The notes under the pieces were generated by a model that saw only the letters and a list, made by a program, of their open reading frames with translations, was not told the DNA's origin and ran no database searches. From NCBI GenBank assembly GCA_035644395.1, contig DASQOR010000071.1, positions 35,848 to 99,847 on the forward strand: a stretch of DNA of 64,000 bases, given 5' to 3'. Position numbers and translations under genes: made by a program. This document shows, in pieces, positions 8,506 to 16,488 of this stretch. Source of the stretch: JBGPLJ01 sp035644395 (lineage in GTDB: Bacteria; Pseudomonadota; Gammaproteobacteria; Steroidobacterales; Steroidobacteraceae). Every line of letters begins with the position of its first letter. The first letter of the stretch is position 1.

Positions 8506-9400
8506 AATCGACGGAACCAGCGCCGCGCCGGTCATTGAAGCGCGCGGCCTCGTCAAGACATACGGCACCACCAAGGCGCTGGATCAAGTCGATCTCAGCA
8601 TCGGTCCCGGCCGCATCGTCGGCCTGATCGGGCCGAACGGCGCAGGCAAGACAACCGCGCTCAAGGCAATCCTCGGGCTTGCACCCTACGAAGGCGCATT
8701 GCGAGTGCTTGGATTGAACCCGTATACCGAGCGCGCCCGGCTGATGCAGGAAGTGTGCTTCATCGCCGATGTGGCAGTGATGCCACGCTGGCTGAAAGTC
8801 AGGGACGCCGTCGACTTCGTCGCCGGCGTGCACCCGCGCTTCAATCGCGCGAGGGCCGAGGAATTCCTGGCGAAGACCGAAATTCGAAGCGGCGCGCGCG
8901 TGAAACAGCTCTCGAAAGGCATGGTGACCCAGCTGCACCTGGCGCTCGTCATGGCGATCGATGCGCGCCTGCTGGTGCTTGACGAGCCGACGCTCGGCCT
9001 CGACATCATCTACCGCAAGCGCTTCTACGACACGCTCCTCAACGACTACTTCGTCAACGAGGATTCGACCGAGCAGCCGCGCACCATTCTGGTGACGACG
9101 CACCAGGTCGAGGAAATCGAGAATATCCTGACCGATGTGATCTTCATCGCCCGCGGCAAGATCGTGCTCGATCTGCCGATGGAAAGAATTTCTGAGCGCT
9201 TCACCCAGCTTGTCGTCGGAGCGGACCGGTTGAACGATGCGCTCGCGTGCGGACCGATTCACAAGCACGAGACCCTCGGCCGCCACGTGCTCTACTTCGA
9301 GAATGCAGACCGCAAACGCCTGGCTACGCTCGGTGAACTGCACACGCCCGGCCTCGCGGACTTGTTCTTTGCCAAGCTCGACGGGGGAGCGGGACTATGA
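8489..9400 (+). CDS. ABC transporter ATP-binding protein
   Basis: A 303-residue ATPase subunit of an ABC exporter. The Walker A motif is GPNGAGKTT, Walker B is LLVLDEPTLGLD, and the H-loop is TTHQVEEIE. The signature motif is LSKGM in place of the usual LSGGQ, as in many YtrB/CcmA-like ATPases. A C-terminal extension of about 70 residues follows the core. The start is the ATG at 8489, preceded by a good Shine-Dalgarno sequence (AAGGATGAGG) and overlapping the regulator gene. The frame is open further upstream, but that part is antisense-like noise over the regulator. It pairs with the permease encoded immediately downstream. Confidence 0.92.
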   Translation: MNPPNEIDGTSAAPVIEARGLVKTYGTTKALDQVDLSIGPGRIVGLIGPNGAGKTTALKAILGLAPYEGALRVLGLNPYTERARLMQEVCFIADVAVMPRWLKVRDAVDFVAGVHPRFNRARAEEFLAKTEIRSGARVKQLSKGMVTQLHLALVMAIDARLLVLDEPTLGLDIIYRKRFYDTLLNDYFVNEDSTEQPRTILVTTHQVEEIENILTDVIFIARGKIVLDLPMERISERFTQLVVGADRLNDALACGPIHKHETLGRHVLYFENADRKRLATLGELHTPGLADLFFAKLDGGAGL

Positions 9401-10287
9401 AGACCCTGTGCTGGCTGCTGCGACGTGAGTTCTGGGAACACCGCGCCATCCTCATTGCGCCGCTGATCACAGCCGCGGTCCTGCTGGTGGGCACGCTCAC
9501 GCAGGTCATCATCAAGCCCGCGCAGGATCCGACCATCAGCGCGACAAAGCTCGCAGAGCTCGCCGTGTTTTTCGCAACCTGCTACGCGCTGCCGTTTTTC
9601 ATCGTCAATGGCTTTGTCGCACTCTTCTACCTGATGGACTCGCTCTATGGCGAGCGCAAGGATCGCAGCGTCCTCTTCTGGCGGTCGCTCCCGGTGTCGG
9701 ACACCGCCGCGGTTTCGGCGAAATTGATCACAGCCCTCGTTGTGGCCCCGTGCCTGGCGGCGTTGACCGCAGCAGCGACCATGCCGTTGATCACGCCGAT
9801 CTTCAAAGTGGCGTTCGCCTCCGAGCACTACAGCGTGCTGCCCCTGATGTGGAACGCCTCGAACTACGCGAATGCCGTCGTTCTCTGGTTCTACGCAACG
9901 GTGGTCGGCGTCTTCTGGTTCTTCCCGGTGTGCGCCTGGTTCCTGGCGGTGTCCGCATGGGCTCCGAAGAATCCCTTCCTCTGGGGCCTCGTGCCCCCGG
10001 GGGCGCTCTTCGTGGTCGAGAAGCTGGTGCGCGGCACGTCGTGGGTGGGCGACCAGATCTCGAACCGCATCGACGGCTGGCTGCCGCTGGCATTCAATGT
10101 CAACGCGGCGGGCCGGGGCGGCGACGTCAACGTCGACCAGCGGCACATGATGATTCCGAACAACATTCTCGACTGGATCGACCCGCGTCCGCTGCTCGCG
10201 AGCCCCGGATTGTGGCTCGGCATCGCTGTCGGACTGCTGCTCGTTTTTCTGGCGGTGCAGGGCAGACGCTATCGAACGGAAGCGTGA
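9397..10287 (+). CDS. ABC exporter permease
   Basis: A 296-residue membrane protein with about six transmembrane helices: roughly residues 20-40, 60-82, 107-130, 160-190, 205-220 and 265-287. It follows the ATPase with an ATGA overlap (9397-9400). A conserved-looking cytoplasmic segment (LYGERKDRSVLFWRSLPVSD) matches the class of ABC-2 permeases that are paired with YtrA-type regulators. The substrate is unknown; relatives are linked to cell-envelope stress or peptide resistance, which is family knowledge only. The operon ends about 90 bases later at a strong terminator. Confidence 0.88.
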   Translation: MKTLCWLLRREFWEHRAILIAPLITAAVLLVGTLTQVIIKPAQDPTISATKLAELAVFFATCYALPFFIVNGFVALFYLMDSLYGERKDRSVLFWRSLPVSDTAAVSAKLITALVVAPCLAALTAAATMPLITPIFKVAFASEHYSVLPLMWNASNYANAVVLWFYATVVGVFWFFPVCAWFLAVSAWAPKNPFLWGLVPPGALFVVEKLVRGTSWVGDQISNRIDGWLPLAFNVNAAGRGGDVNVDQRHMMIPNNILDWIDPRPLLASPGLWLGIAVGLLLVFLAVQGRRYRTEA

Positions 10288-10377
10288 AACCATTTCGGCA
10301 CCACACGCATCCAAACCCACGACGGCCAACGACTCATCGGACCCCTCCTGCAATACATACCCCTGGGTCCGGTTTTT

Positions 10378-10406
10378 ACAGCCAGGCACTGCCTGGCTGT
10401 TTTTTT
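10378..10406 (+). terminator. Rho-independent terminator after the GntR/ABC operon
   Basis: A perfect 10-bp stem (ACAGCCAGGC / GCCTGGCTGT) with a 3-base ACT loop, followed directly by a run of T. This is a textbook intrinsic terminator on the plus strand and closes the regulator/exporter transcript. Confidence 0.92.
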
Positions 10407-10427
10407 ACCCGCGATAGTTTGTCAAGG

Positions 10428-10475
10428 ACGGCAAACTCGCTACAGTCGCGGCGCAGCCAGTTCACAGTTTGCCGT
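10428..10475. repeat. 10-bp inverted repeat upstream of the DUF3187 gene
   Basis: ACGGCAAACT at 10428-10437 and its exact reverse complement AGTTTGCCGT at 10466-10475 are separated by 28 bases. The repeat lies about 100 bases upstream of the DUF3187 start, near a TTGTCA hexamer at 10420 that could be a -35 box. It may be an operator or a leader hairpin. The rest of the interval 10288-10573 shows only the terminator and this repeat. Confidence 0.4.
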
Positions 10476-10573
10476 TTGATGGGATACGCGTCACGCGATC
10501 GCCTGTGATTCCGGTGGCAGAAACCTGCGCTCGACAAGCGGGGCCCGAAAAGCGCTGATAGTTTTTCCGCCCG

Positions 10574-11557
10574 ATGAAAACACGGCACGCCGCCCGAAAA
10601 GCGTTCTGGATTATGTTGATCGCGCCGGTACTCGGCGTCGCGGCTCCCACTCCCTTTCCAGTCGTCGATCAGAATCCGCTCACGCGTGGCTTCTACCACC
10701 CGCTGCCGACGGCCGCTCGCTGGGATTCGACGGACGCCGGCAGTCAGCTGCTGCTGACGGTAGCCAACACGAACAACATGAATCGCCGCGGTGGCGAGCG
10801 TCTGCTGGTCGACGCCGAGAGCACCGAGCTGCGCTGGGTCTGGAACGAGGATATCGACAGCCGCTGGCGATTGCGCGCATCGTTACCGATCGTGCACTAC
10901 GGTGGCGGAGTGCTCGATCCGTTAATTGACGGCTGGCACAAGATGCTGGGCCTCGACGGCGGCAGCCGCGCCAATCGGCCGGACGATGAACTTGCGATCC
11001 AATACTCGGGCGGCGGCACCAACATCCGAGTCGACCGGAGCCACACCGGCATTGGCGACATGAGCCTCGAGCTCGGCCGGCGCCTGCTCGTCGAGCGCAC
11101 GCTGGCGGTGAGCATGTGGGGTGGCATCGAACTGCCGACGGGCAACGCCAAGCATCTCACCGGCGACGGCGCATTCGATGTCGGCGTCTGGTTTTCGGGC
11201 GATTGGCGGCCGCGCAGGGACCTGTCGTTCGCGGCTACGCTCGGCGGGACGCGGCAGGGGCCAGGCGAGCTGCTCGATGGGCGCCGCGCGGACTGGGTAG
11301 GTTTCCAGAGTCTCGTCGCACGCTGGGATTCAACGGATCGACTCTACCTGCAGGCGCAGCTGGACGTGCACGACTCGTACGTGAAGTCGACCCACATTCC
11401 GCTCCTCGGACCGGCCACCATTCTCACCGTGGGCGGCGGTTATCGCCTGTTGTCCGGCTGGCGAGTCGGCGTTTCCGTCAGTGAAGACGTCGCCGTCAAT
11501 ACCTCGCCCGACGTCGCCTTTCAGTTCACGATCCGGGCACCGGTCGACTTTCCCTAG
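10574..11557 (+). CDS. DUF3187 family protein, probable outer-membrane barrel
   Basis: A 327-residue exported protein of the DUF3187 family. The N-terminus has a signal peptide (charged start, then AFWIMLIAPVLGVAAP). The mature protein carries many alternating amphipathic strands, for example TELRWVWNEDIDSRWRLRAS, SVMWGG-like turns, and ends with VAFQFTIRAP, in the style of an outer-membrane beta barrel. The segment VVDQNPLTRGFYHPLPTAA near residue 30 is the family's usual entry motif. Function is unknown for the family. The gene has its own leader after the terminator of the exporter operon, and converges with the FAD oxidoreductase gene, leaving only 10 bases between stops. Confidence 0.85.
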   Translation: MKTRHAARKAFWIMLIAPVLGVAAPTPFPVVDQNPLTRGFYHPLPTAARWDSTDAGSQLLLTVANTNNMNRRGGERLLVDAESTELRWVWNEDIDSRWRLRASLPIVHYGGGVLDPLIDGWHKMLGLDGGSRANRPDDELAIQYSGGGTNIRVDRSHTGIGDMSLELGRRLLVERTLAVSMWGGIELPTGNAKHLTGDGAFDVGVWFSGDWRPRRDLSFAATLGGTRQGPGELLDGRRADWVGFQSLVARWDSTDRLYLQAQLDVHDSYVKSTHIPLLGPATILTVGGGYRLLSGWRVGVSVSEDVAVNTSPDVAFQFTIRAPVDFP

Positions 11558-11567
11558 CGCAAACGCG

Positions 11568-12923
11568 CTACGCCAGAAACTGCGCGAAGTAGCGATTGAG
11601 CATCCGGTCGTGCGGGTCCTGTCGCTGGCGCAGGCGCGCAAAAATGCTTAGCCGATCGCCGAACGAGCGGTGCACCTGCTCGGGAGTGAGCTTGCGCGTC
11701 TGGTTGAAGAACGGGACGCCGCCCCGCGCAGAACAGAACTCGTTGAACTCGATCAGGAAGTCATCCCAGCCGAGATCGCGGGTCGACCAGGGATCGAGCG
11801 TGACCATCGGCCCCGCGAAGCTTGGCGAGAGAATTGCGCTCTTGTCCTGTGCGAGACGATGACTCACATGCATCAGATTCGCCCGGTACTGATGCTCGCG
11901 GTAGTACTCGCGGCAGAATGAAAAGTAGTCCCGCAGCACGCGCGGATACTCGGTTTCCGGGAACGCCCAGGTCGTATAACTCTGGCGCATGTGGACCGAA
12001 TCCTTCGGCAGCTGCTGGATCCACTCCGTCGGGTAGACGACGACGCCGCGCGCCGCGCGATCCATCGTCGCGCGCATGACATTGTTGAAACGCTCGATCA
12101 GGAAGTACTTGAGGCCGGGCATGCGCACGGAGTTCGCCATCGTTGCGCCGAAGGCCGGCAGCACGTTGGTCAGTACCGAGGTGCGCATGCGCCAGATACC
12201 GGACCGTGAGGTCGGCATCTGATCATCCTGCGAGCGGGTCTCGACCGCCACGCGATTGCGGAACGGCAGCGGATAGAACTTGAGAGCGCAATGGCGCCGG
12301 GTGAGCTGCGGATACTCGGCAAGAAACTCATCGAGCGAAAATGTCTCGTAGTCGAGCCGCACCGGCTGCAGCGGCACGACCTTGAAGACGAGTTCAGTCG
12401 CGATACCAAGGAGGCCGTAGCTCATGCGCACGACCCGCAGCAGCTCCGGATCCTTGCCATTGACCACGATGCTCTTGCCCTGCGGGGTGACAATGCGTGC
12501 CGCCAGGAGATAGGAAGCGAGCTGTCCGGATTCGCCGGGCATCGAGGAATCCTTCGTCGAGGCAAAGGCGGCGCTGCCCATCGAAAGGTTGCCGAGCTCG
12601 ATGTTGACGGGCAGCTGCAGGCCGCGCTCCTCTAAGCGTGCGGCGACATCCGCAAGACTCGCGCCGGGCTGCACACGCACCCATTCGTCGCTGATCTCGA
12701 GCACCTTGTTCAGTGCCCTGAGATCGACCAGGGTGCCGTTATCCGCCGCGGCGCAGCCGGTCTGGGAATAGTTCGCGCCGATGACGCGAATTGGCGAGGG
12801 AAACTTCTTCGCATCCGAAACGATGATCTGCAGATCTTCGATGCGTTTCGGGCGCACGACCACGCGCGGCCGCGCGATCATGGTGCCGGCGTGATTGCGC
12901 ACGAATGCCGGTTTCGATGCCAT
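11568..12923 (-). CDS. FAD-binding oxidoreductase (aldonolactone oxidase-like)
   Basis: A 451-residue flavoenzyme of the vanillyl-alcohol-oxidase (FAD_binding_4) superfamily. The N-terminal FAD domain shows VVVRPKRIEDLQIIVSDAKK, RVIGANYSQTGCAAADNGT and SLADVAARLEERGLQLPV. The C-terminal part resembles the D-arabinono-1,4-lactone oxidase domain, ending with FGDRLSIFARLRQRQDPHDR before RYFAQFLA. The usual covalent-flavin His of aldonolactone oxidases is replaced in the RVIGANYSQ segment, so flavin binding may be non-covalent. The substrate is unknown. The start is the ATG at 12923 with AGGGGG 6 bases before it; the open frame beyond it runs into the leader. The 5' leader contains a c-di-GMP-I riboswitch, so expression should respond to that messenger. 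Confidence 0.85.
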   Translation of the reverse strand: MASKPAFVRNHAGTMIARPRVVVRPKRIEDLQIIVSDAKKFPSPIRVIGANYSQTGCAAADNGTLVDLRALNKVLEISDEWVRVQPGASLADVAARLEERGLQLPVNIELGNLSMGSAAFASTKDSSMPGESGQLASYLLAARIVTPQGKSIVVNGKDPELLRVVRMSYGLLGIATELVFKVVPLQPVRLDYETFSLDEFLAEYPQLTRRHCALKFYPLPFRNRVAVETRSQDDQMPTSRSGIWRMRTSVLTNVLPAFGATMANSVRMPGLKYFLIERFNNVMRATMDRAARGVVVYPTEWIQQLPKDSVHMRQSYTTWAFPETEYPRVLRDYFSFCREYYREHQYRANLMHVSHRLAQDKSAILSPSFAGPMVTLDPWSTRDLGWDDFLIEFNEFCSARGGVPFFNQTRKLTPEQVHRSFGDRLSIFARLRQRQDPHDRMLNRYFAQFLA

Positions 12924-12949
12924 AAAAACCCCCTGTGTCAGCCCCGAGA

Positions 12950-12973
12950 CCGCGAACACCCTGGAGTTCGCGG
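12950..12973 (-). promoter_or_regulatory. Stable hairpin just upstream of the oxidoreductase RBS
   Basis: An 8-bp perfect stem (CCGCGAAC / GTTCGCGG) with an 8-base loop lies about 20 bases upstream of the AGGGGG ribosome site. It has no T tract, so it is not a terminator. It may form part of the riboswitch expression platform or protect the leader. Confidence 0.4.
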
Positions 12974-13055
12974 CATGACGCGCTTCAGGCAGGTGGACGC
13001 AGCAGCAAATCGGCCAGTCGGCCGGCGGAAGTCCATGCAAAGGGGGGATGCAAAC

Positions 13056-13073
13056 CGAAGCCTGGCGGCTTCG
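13056..13073 (-). terminator. Hairpin directly after the riboswitch aptamer, possible attenuator
   Basis: On the minus strand CGAAGCC-GCCA-GGCTTCG forms a 7-bp stem starting 3 bases after the aptamer's last conserved base. It is followed by GTTTGCAT, a poor U tract, so termination would be weak. It could be the switching element of the c-di-GMP riboswitch. Confidence 0.35.
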
Positions 13074-13076
13074 TTC

Positions 13077-13161
13077 TGGCAACCCCGCTATCGTGGGACT
13101 TTCGTCCGTTAGACCGGTGGCTTTGCGTCCCCACCTTTCGGTGGGTTTGCCCTTGGCAGCG
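13077..13161 (-). ncRNA. Cyclic di-GMP-I riboswitch (GEMM-I) aptamer
   Basis: Read on the minus strand, the leader contains the conserved GEMM-I elements in order. These are AAGGGCAAACC; a 6-bp stem CCCACC/GGTGGG closed by a GAAA tetraloop; GGGACGCAAAGCC; the CCGGTCTAA receptor segment; a second hairpin GGAC-GAAA-GTCC; and the closing ATAGCGGGGTTGCC. These match the family consensus, including the tetraloop/receptor pair and the strand that contacts the ligand. The aptamer is about 153 bases upstream of the FAD oxidoreductase ATG and points towards it. Whether binding turns the gene on or off cannot be read here, since the following hairpin has no strong U run. Confidence 0.93.
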
Positions 13162-13233
13162 ACCCAACTATGGCTAAGGCGGCTGGGGAAGTCAAAAAAT
13201 CAATGATTTCGGCGTCTTTGCTGCGGACGCACC

Positions 13234-15210
13234 TCAACCCATCAGGAAGACGGTCTCCGCATGCTCCAGCGCTTCCGGGGTTCCATAGATCACGAGCACA
13301 TCGCCTTCGCGCAGCTCGGTCTCGGGCGCTGGCTCGCGCCCGACGATGCCGTCGCGCCGAATCGCGCTCACCGCCACCTCCGCCCCGCGCTCTTTCACCT
13401 GCGCGATCGTGCGCCCGACGCTCCAGGCGCCCGGCGACAGCACCAGCGTATGCAATTCCTCGCGAAACGCGTGGGTTTCATCGAGCGCGCGCGGATCGCC
13501 GCGCCGGAACAGGTTCCTCAGCATGCTGTAGCGGTGACTGCGGATGTCGCCGACCGTCTTGACGACACGCGACACGGGAATGTCGAGGAGGAGCAGCACG
13601 TGCGAGACGAGCATGAGGCTCGCTTCCAGGGTTTCGGGCACGACCTCCGTAGCGCCGACTTGCTGCAGCCTCTCGAGTTTGCTGTCGTCCTGCGTGCGCA
13701 CGAGCACCGGCACGTCCATGCGCCGCTCGCGAATGCTGCGGACGATGCGCTCGGCGTAGTCCGTATCGGAGAAGCTGATGACGACGACGCTCGCATGGTC
13801 AAGCCCCGCGCTCTCGAGCATGTTTTCGTCGGCGGCGTCACCGTAAAGCACGGGATCGCCCGCCTGGCGGGCGGCGCTGACGCGCACCGGATCGAGATCC
13901 ATGGCGATGTATTCGAACCCCATGCGCTCGAGCACGCGCGCGACACTCTGGCCGACGCGGCCAAAGCCGCAGATGACGACGTGTTCGCGCTTCGCGATCG
14001 CCTGATCCTTGAGCGCCTCGCGATCGACGGCGGTGCCGGGCCGGCCCTTCTCGCCGAGCAGCAGGCGTGCGATCTGCTTGTTGTGGCGAATGAGGAGCGG
14101 ACTCACGACCATGCTGAGGACGAGCGCCGCAAGCAGCGGCTGCACGACATCCGGCTGCACGAGCCCGCCCTGCAGGAGCAGGGTGAGCAGCGCGAAGCCG
14201 AACTCGCCGCCGGCAGCGATCACGATGCCCGTGCGCACGGCCCGGAACCAGTTGCCGGCGGTAAGCCGCGCGACCAGCGCGACGATGACGGCCTTGGCAA
14301 TGAGCAGGCCCCCGAGCAATGCCAGCACCTTGGGCGCCGCGCGTGCGAGGAGTGCGGTGTCCAGGAGCGATCCGACGGCTATGAAGAACAGACCCAGCAG
14401 GATGTCGCGAAACGGGCGGATGACCGACTCAATCTGATGCCGGTATTCCGTCTCGGCCAGCATCATGCCGGCGAGAAAAGCACCCAGGGCGAGCGACAAT
14501 CCCGCGGCGTTGGTGGCCCACGCGGAGCCGAGGGCGACGAGCAGCACCGCCAGCAGGAACAGCTCCTGGCTGCGCAGACGCGCGATTTCGTGAAAGAGCG
14601 GCCGCAGCAGCCAGCGCCCGGCTGCAAGGACGACGACCAGTGCGGCTGCCGCTTTGAGGGTCGCGATCAGGACCGGATCGAGTTCGAATGATGCGTGTGC
14701 CTGCAGAACCGAAAAGACGGCAAGCAGCGGTACGAACGCCAGGTCCTGGCCGAGCAGAATGCCGACCGCAAGGCGGCCGTGGGTGCGATTGACCTCCGCC
14801 TGATCGACCAGCTGGCGGACCGTGATCGCGGTCGATGACATCGCGAGTGCGCCGCCGAGCGCGAGCGACACCGTGATGTCGAGCCCGGTGAGCCAGGCGA
14901 TCGATCCGAACCAGATCATGCTCAGGAGTACCTGCGAGCCGCCGAGGCCAAGCACCTCCCATTTCATCGAAACCATGCGCGGCAGCGAAAACTCGAGGCC
15001 CAGCGTGAACACCAGGAAGACGACACCGAATTCGCCGAGCACGTGGATCGCCGGTGCGTCGGCGGCGAGGTCGAGCGCGTGCGGCCCGAGCAGCATGCCG
15101 ACGGCGAGAAAACCGAGAATTGGCGGCAATTTCAGGCGTCGGGCAGCCGCGACGACGAGTACGCCGGCCGTCAGGAGCACCAAAATCTGGGCAAGTGCCG
15201 AATCGGTCAT
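13234..15210 (-). CDS. KefB-type cation:proton antiporter with RCK domains
   Basis: A 658-residue monovalent cation/proton antiporter of the CPA2 family. Residues 1-385 hold about 12 membrane helices with typical motifs: GFLAVGMLLGPHAL, VVFLVFTLGLEFSL and GALAMSSTAITVRQL. A TrkA-N/RCK nucleotide-binding domain follows (HVVICGFGRVGQSVARVLE, GDAADENMLESAGLDHAS) and then a TrkA-C domain ending in LREGDVLVIYGTPEAL. Such proteins export K+ or Na+ under thiol or alkaline stress. The ATG at 15210 places the first helix correctly; the open frame to 15375 overlaps the promoter of the divergent MCE operon. No glutathione-responsive features can be assigned with certainty. Confidence 0.9.
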   Translation of the reverse strand: MTDSALAQILVLLTAGVLVVAAARRLKLPPILGFLAVGMLLGPHALDLAADAPAIHVLGEFGVVFLVFTLGLEFSLPRMVSMKWEVLGLGGSQVLLSMIWFGSIAWLTGLDITVSLALGGALAMSSTAITVRQLVDQAEVNRTHGRLAVGILLGQDLAFVPLLAVFSVLQAHASFELDPVLIATLKAAAALVVVLAAGRWLLRPLFHEIARLRSQELFLLAVLLVALGSAWATNAAGLSLALGAFLAGMMLAETEYRHQIESVIRPFRDILLGLFFIAVGSLLDTALLARAAPKVLALLGGLLIAKAVIVALVARLTAGNWFRAVRTGIVIAAGGEFGFALLTLLLQGGLVQPDVVQPLLAALVLSMVVSPLLIRHNKQIARLLLGEKGRPGTAVDREALKDQAIAKREHVVICGFGRVGQSVARVLERMGFEYIAMDLDPVRVSAARQAGDPVLYGDAADENMLESAGLDHASVVVISFSDTDYAERIVRSIRERRMDVPVLVRTQDDSKLERLQQVGATEVVPETLEASLMLVSHVLLLLDIPVSRVVKTVGDIRSHRYSMLRNLFRRGDPRALDETHAFREELHTLVLSPGAWSVGRTIAQVKERGAEVAVSAIRRDGIVGREPAPETELREGDVLVIYGTPEALEHAETVFLMG

Positions 15211-15360
15211 GGGGGCAGTGCGCCGGCCGAATTCAGTCCCGGAAGGTAATTGCTCGACTCGCCCGTGGCAACCGTTTTGGCAGGCCAAACGCGCCCTGTT
15301 AGCATCCGGACGGACACGCTGCACGAGTTCGCCAGAAGGAATTCCCGGGCGACGGGACCC

Positions 15361-16488
15361 ATGCCAATCCAACAAAGCCTCGACGCCGGCACGCTGACAC
15401 TGAAGATCGCCGGCGATCTTGTGGTCGCCCGCTTGTCCGAAATCGAAGCGGATCTGGCGGCGGCGGACTCTGCCGGTGCGAGCACGGTTGTGTTCGACGT
15501 GAGTGCGGCCCGCAGCGTCGACATATCAGGCGCCTGCCTGATCCTCGACCGCGCGCGGCGGTTGACCGAGGGCGGCGTCCCGGCCCGCATTGCCGGAGCG
15601 CGCTCGGAGCATTTCGAGTTCTTGGAGGAGCTGACCGCCGCCGACACCGGGCCACCCGCCACTGGCCGTCGAATGCACGCAGCGCACCCATGGGAAAGGC
15701 TGACGGAACCGGTCGGCATCTGGGCGCTGCACCGCCTGGGCGAATTCGTCGACGGAATCGCCTTCCTCGGCCGGATCGTCACGGTGTTCGGCGGCGTTGG
15801 CCGGAGCCTCAAGCGATTGCGTCTGCCTTCGATCGCGCGGCACGTCTACGAGACAGGCGTGACCGCCATGCCGATCGTCGCGCTGATCGCGTTCCTCATC
15901 AGCGTCATCGTCGCCTATCTCGGCGCCGATCAACTGCGCAAGTTCGGCGCGGAGATCTTCGTCGTCGATCTCGTGACGATCGCCGTGCTGCGTGAAATGG
16001 GCGTGCTGCTCACTGCGATCATTGTTGCCGGCCGATCAGGCAGCGCCTTCGCCGCGGAAATCGGCGTGATGAAGTTGAACGAGGAGGTCGATGCGCTGAG
16101 TGCGATCGGCATGAATCCGCTCGAAATCCTGGTGCTGCCCCGCGTGATCGGCCTCGTGATCGCGCTGCCGCTGCTCACGGTGCTCGCGGACGCGATGGGC
16201 CTCCTGGGCGGTGGCTTGCTGTCCGGATGGCTCGTCGATATTCCGGCGACGCAATACATCCAGCGCATGCAGGAATCGATCTCGGCGACCACCTTCTGGG
16301 CCGGCCTCGTCAAGGCGCCGGTATTCGCCTTTCTGATCGCCGCGGTCGGCACCTATCGCGGCATGCAAGTGCGCGGCTCATCGCGCGAGCTGGGACGGCT
16401 CACGACGGTCGCGGTCGTGCAGTCGATTTTTCTGGTGATTCTCGCCGACGCCTTGTTCGCCATTATCTTCGTGGAGATCGACTTCTGA
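15361..16488 (+). CDS. MlaE-family permease with N-terminal STAS-like domain
   Basis: Inner-membrane permease of an MCE-type lipid transporter. The first 105 residues resemble a STAS/MlaB domain (TLTLKIAGDLVVARLSEIEA, then STVVFDVSAARSVDISGACL). The remaining 270 residues are the MlaE (TIGR00056) core with several membrane helices and the signature AVLREMGVLLTAIIVAGRSG and IGVMKLNEEVDALSAIGMNP. In E. coli MlaB is a separate cytoplasmic protein, so here the two are fused. The ATG at 15361 was preferred over an in-frame upstream start at 15250, which would add sequence without STAS similarity. The stop overlaps the ATG of the ATPase gene (TGATG). Confidence 0.92.
   Translation: MPIQQSLDAGTLTLKIAGDLVVARLSEIEADLAAADSAGASTVVFDVSAARSVDISGACLILDRARRLTEGGVPARIAGARSEHFEFLEELTAADTGPPATGRRMHAAHPWERLTEPVGIWALHRLGEFVDGIAFLGRIVTVFGGVGRSLKRLRLPSIARHVYETGVTAMPIVALIAFLISVIVAYLGADQLRKFGAEIFVVDLVTIAVLREMGVLLTAIIVAGRSGSAFAAEIGVMKLNEEVDALSAIGMNPLEILVLPRVIGLVIALPLLTVLADAMGLLGGGLLSGWLVDIPATQYIQRMQESISATTFWAGLVKAPVFAFLIAAVGTYRGMQVRGSSRELGRLTTVAVVQSIFLVILADALFAIIFVEIDF

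Noticed and set aside
13261..14691. A 476-codon plus-strand frame opposite the KefB-type gene
   Set aside because: It is antisense to a gene with clear membrane and RCK motifs. The codon pattern follows the minus-strand gene.
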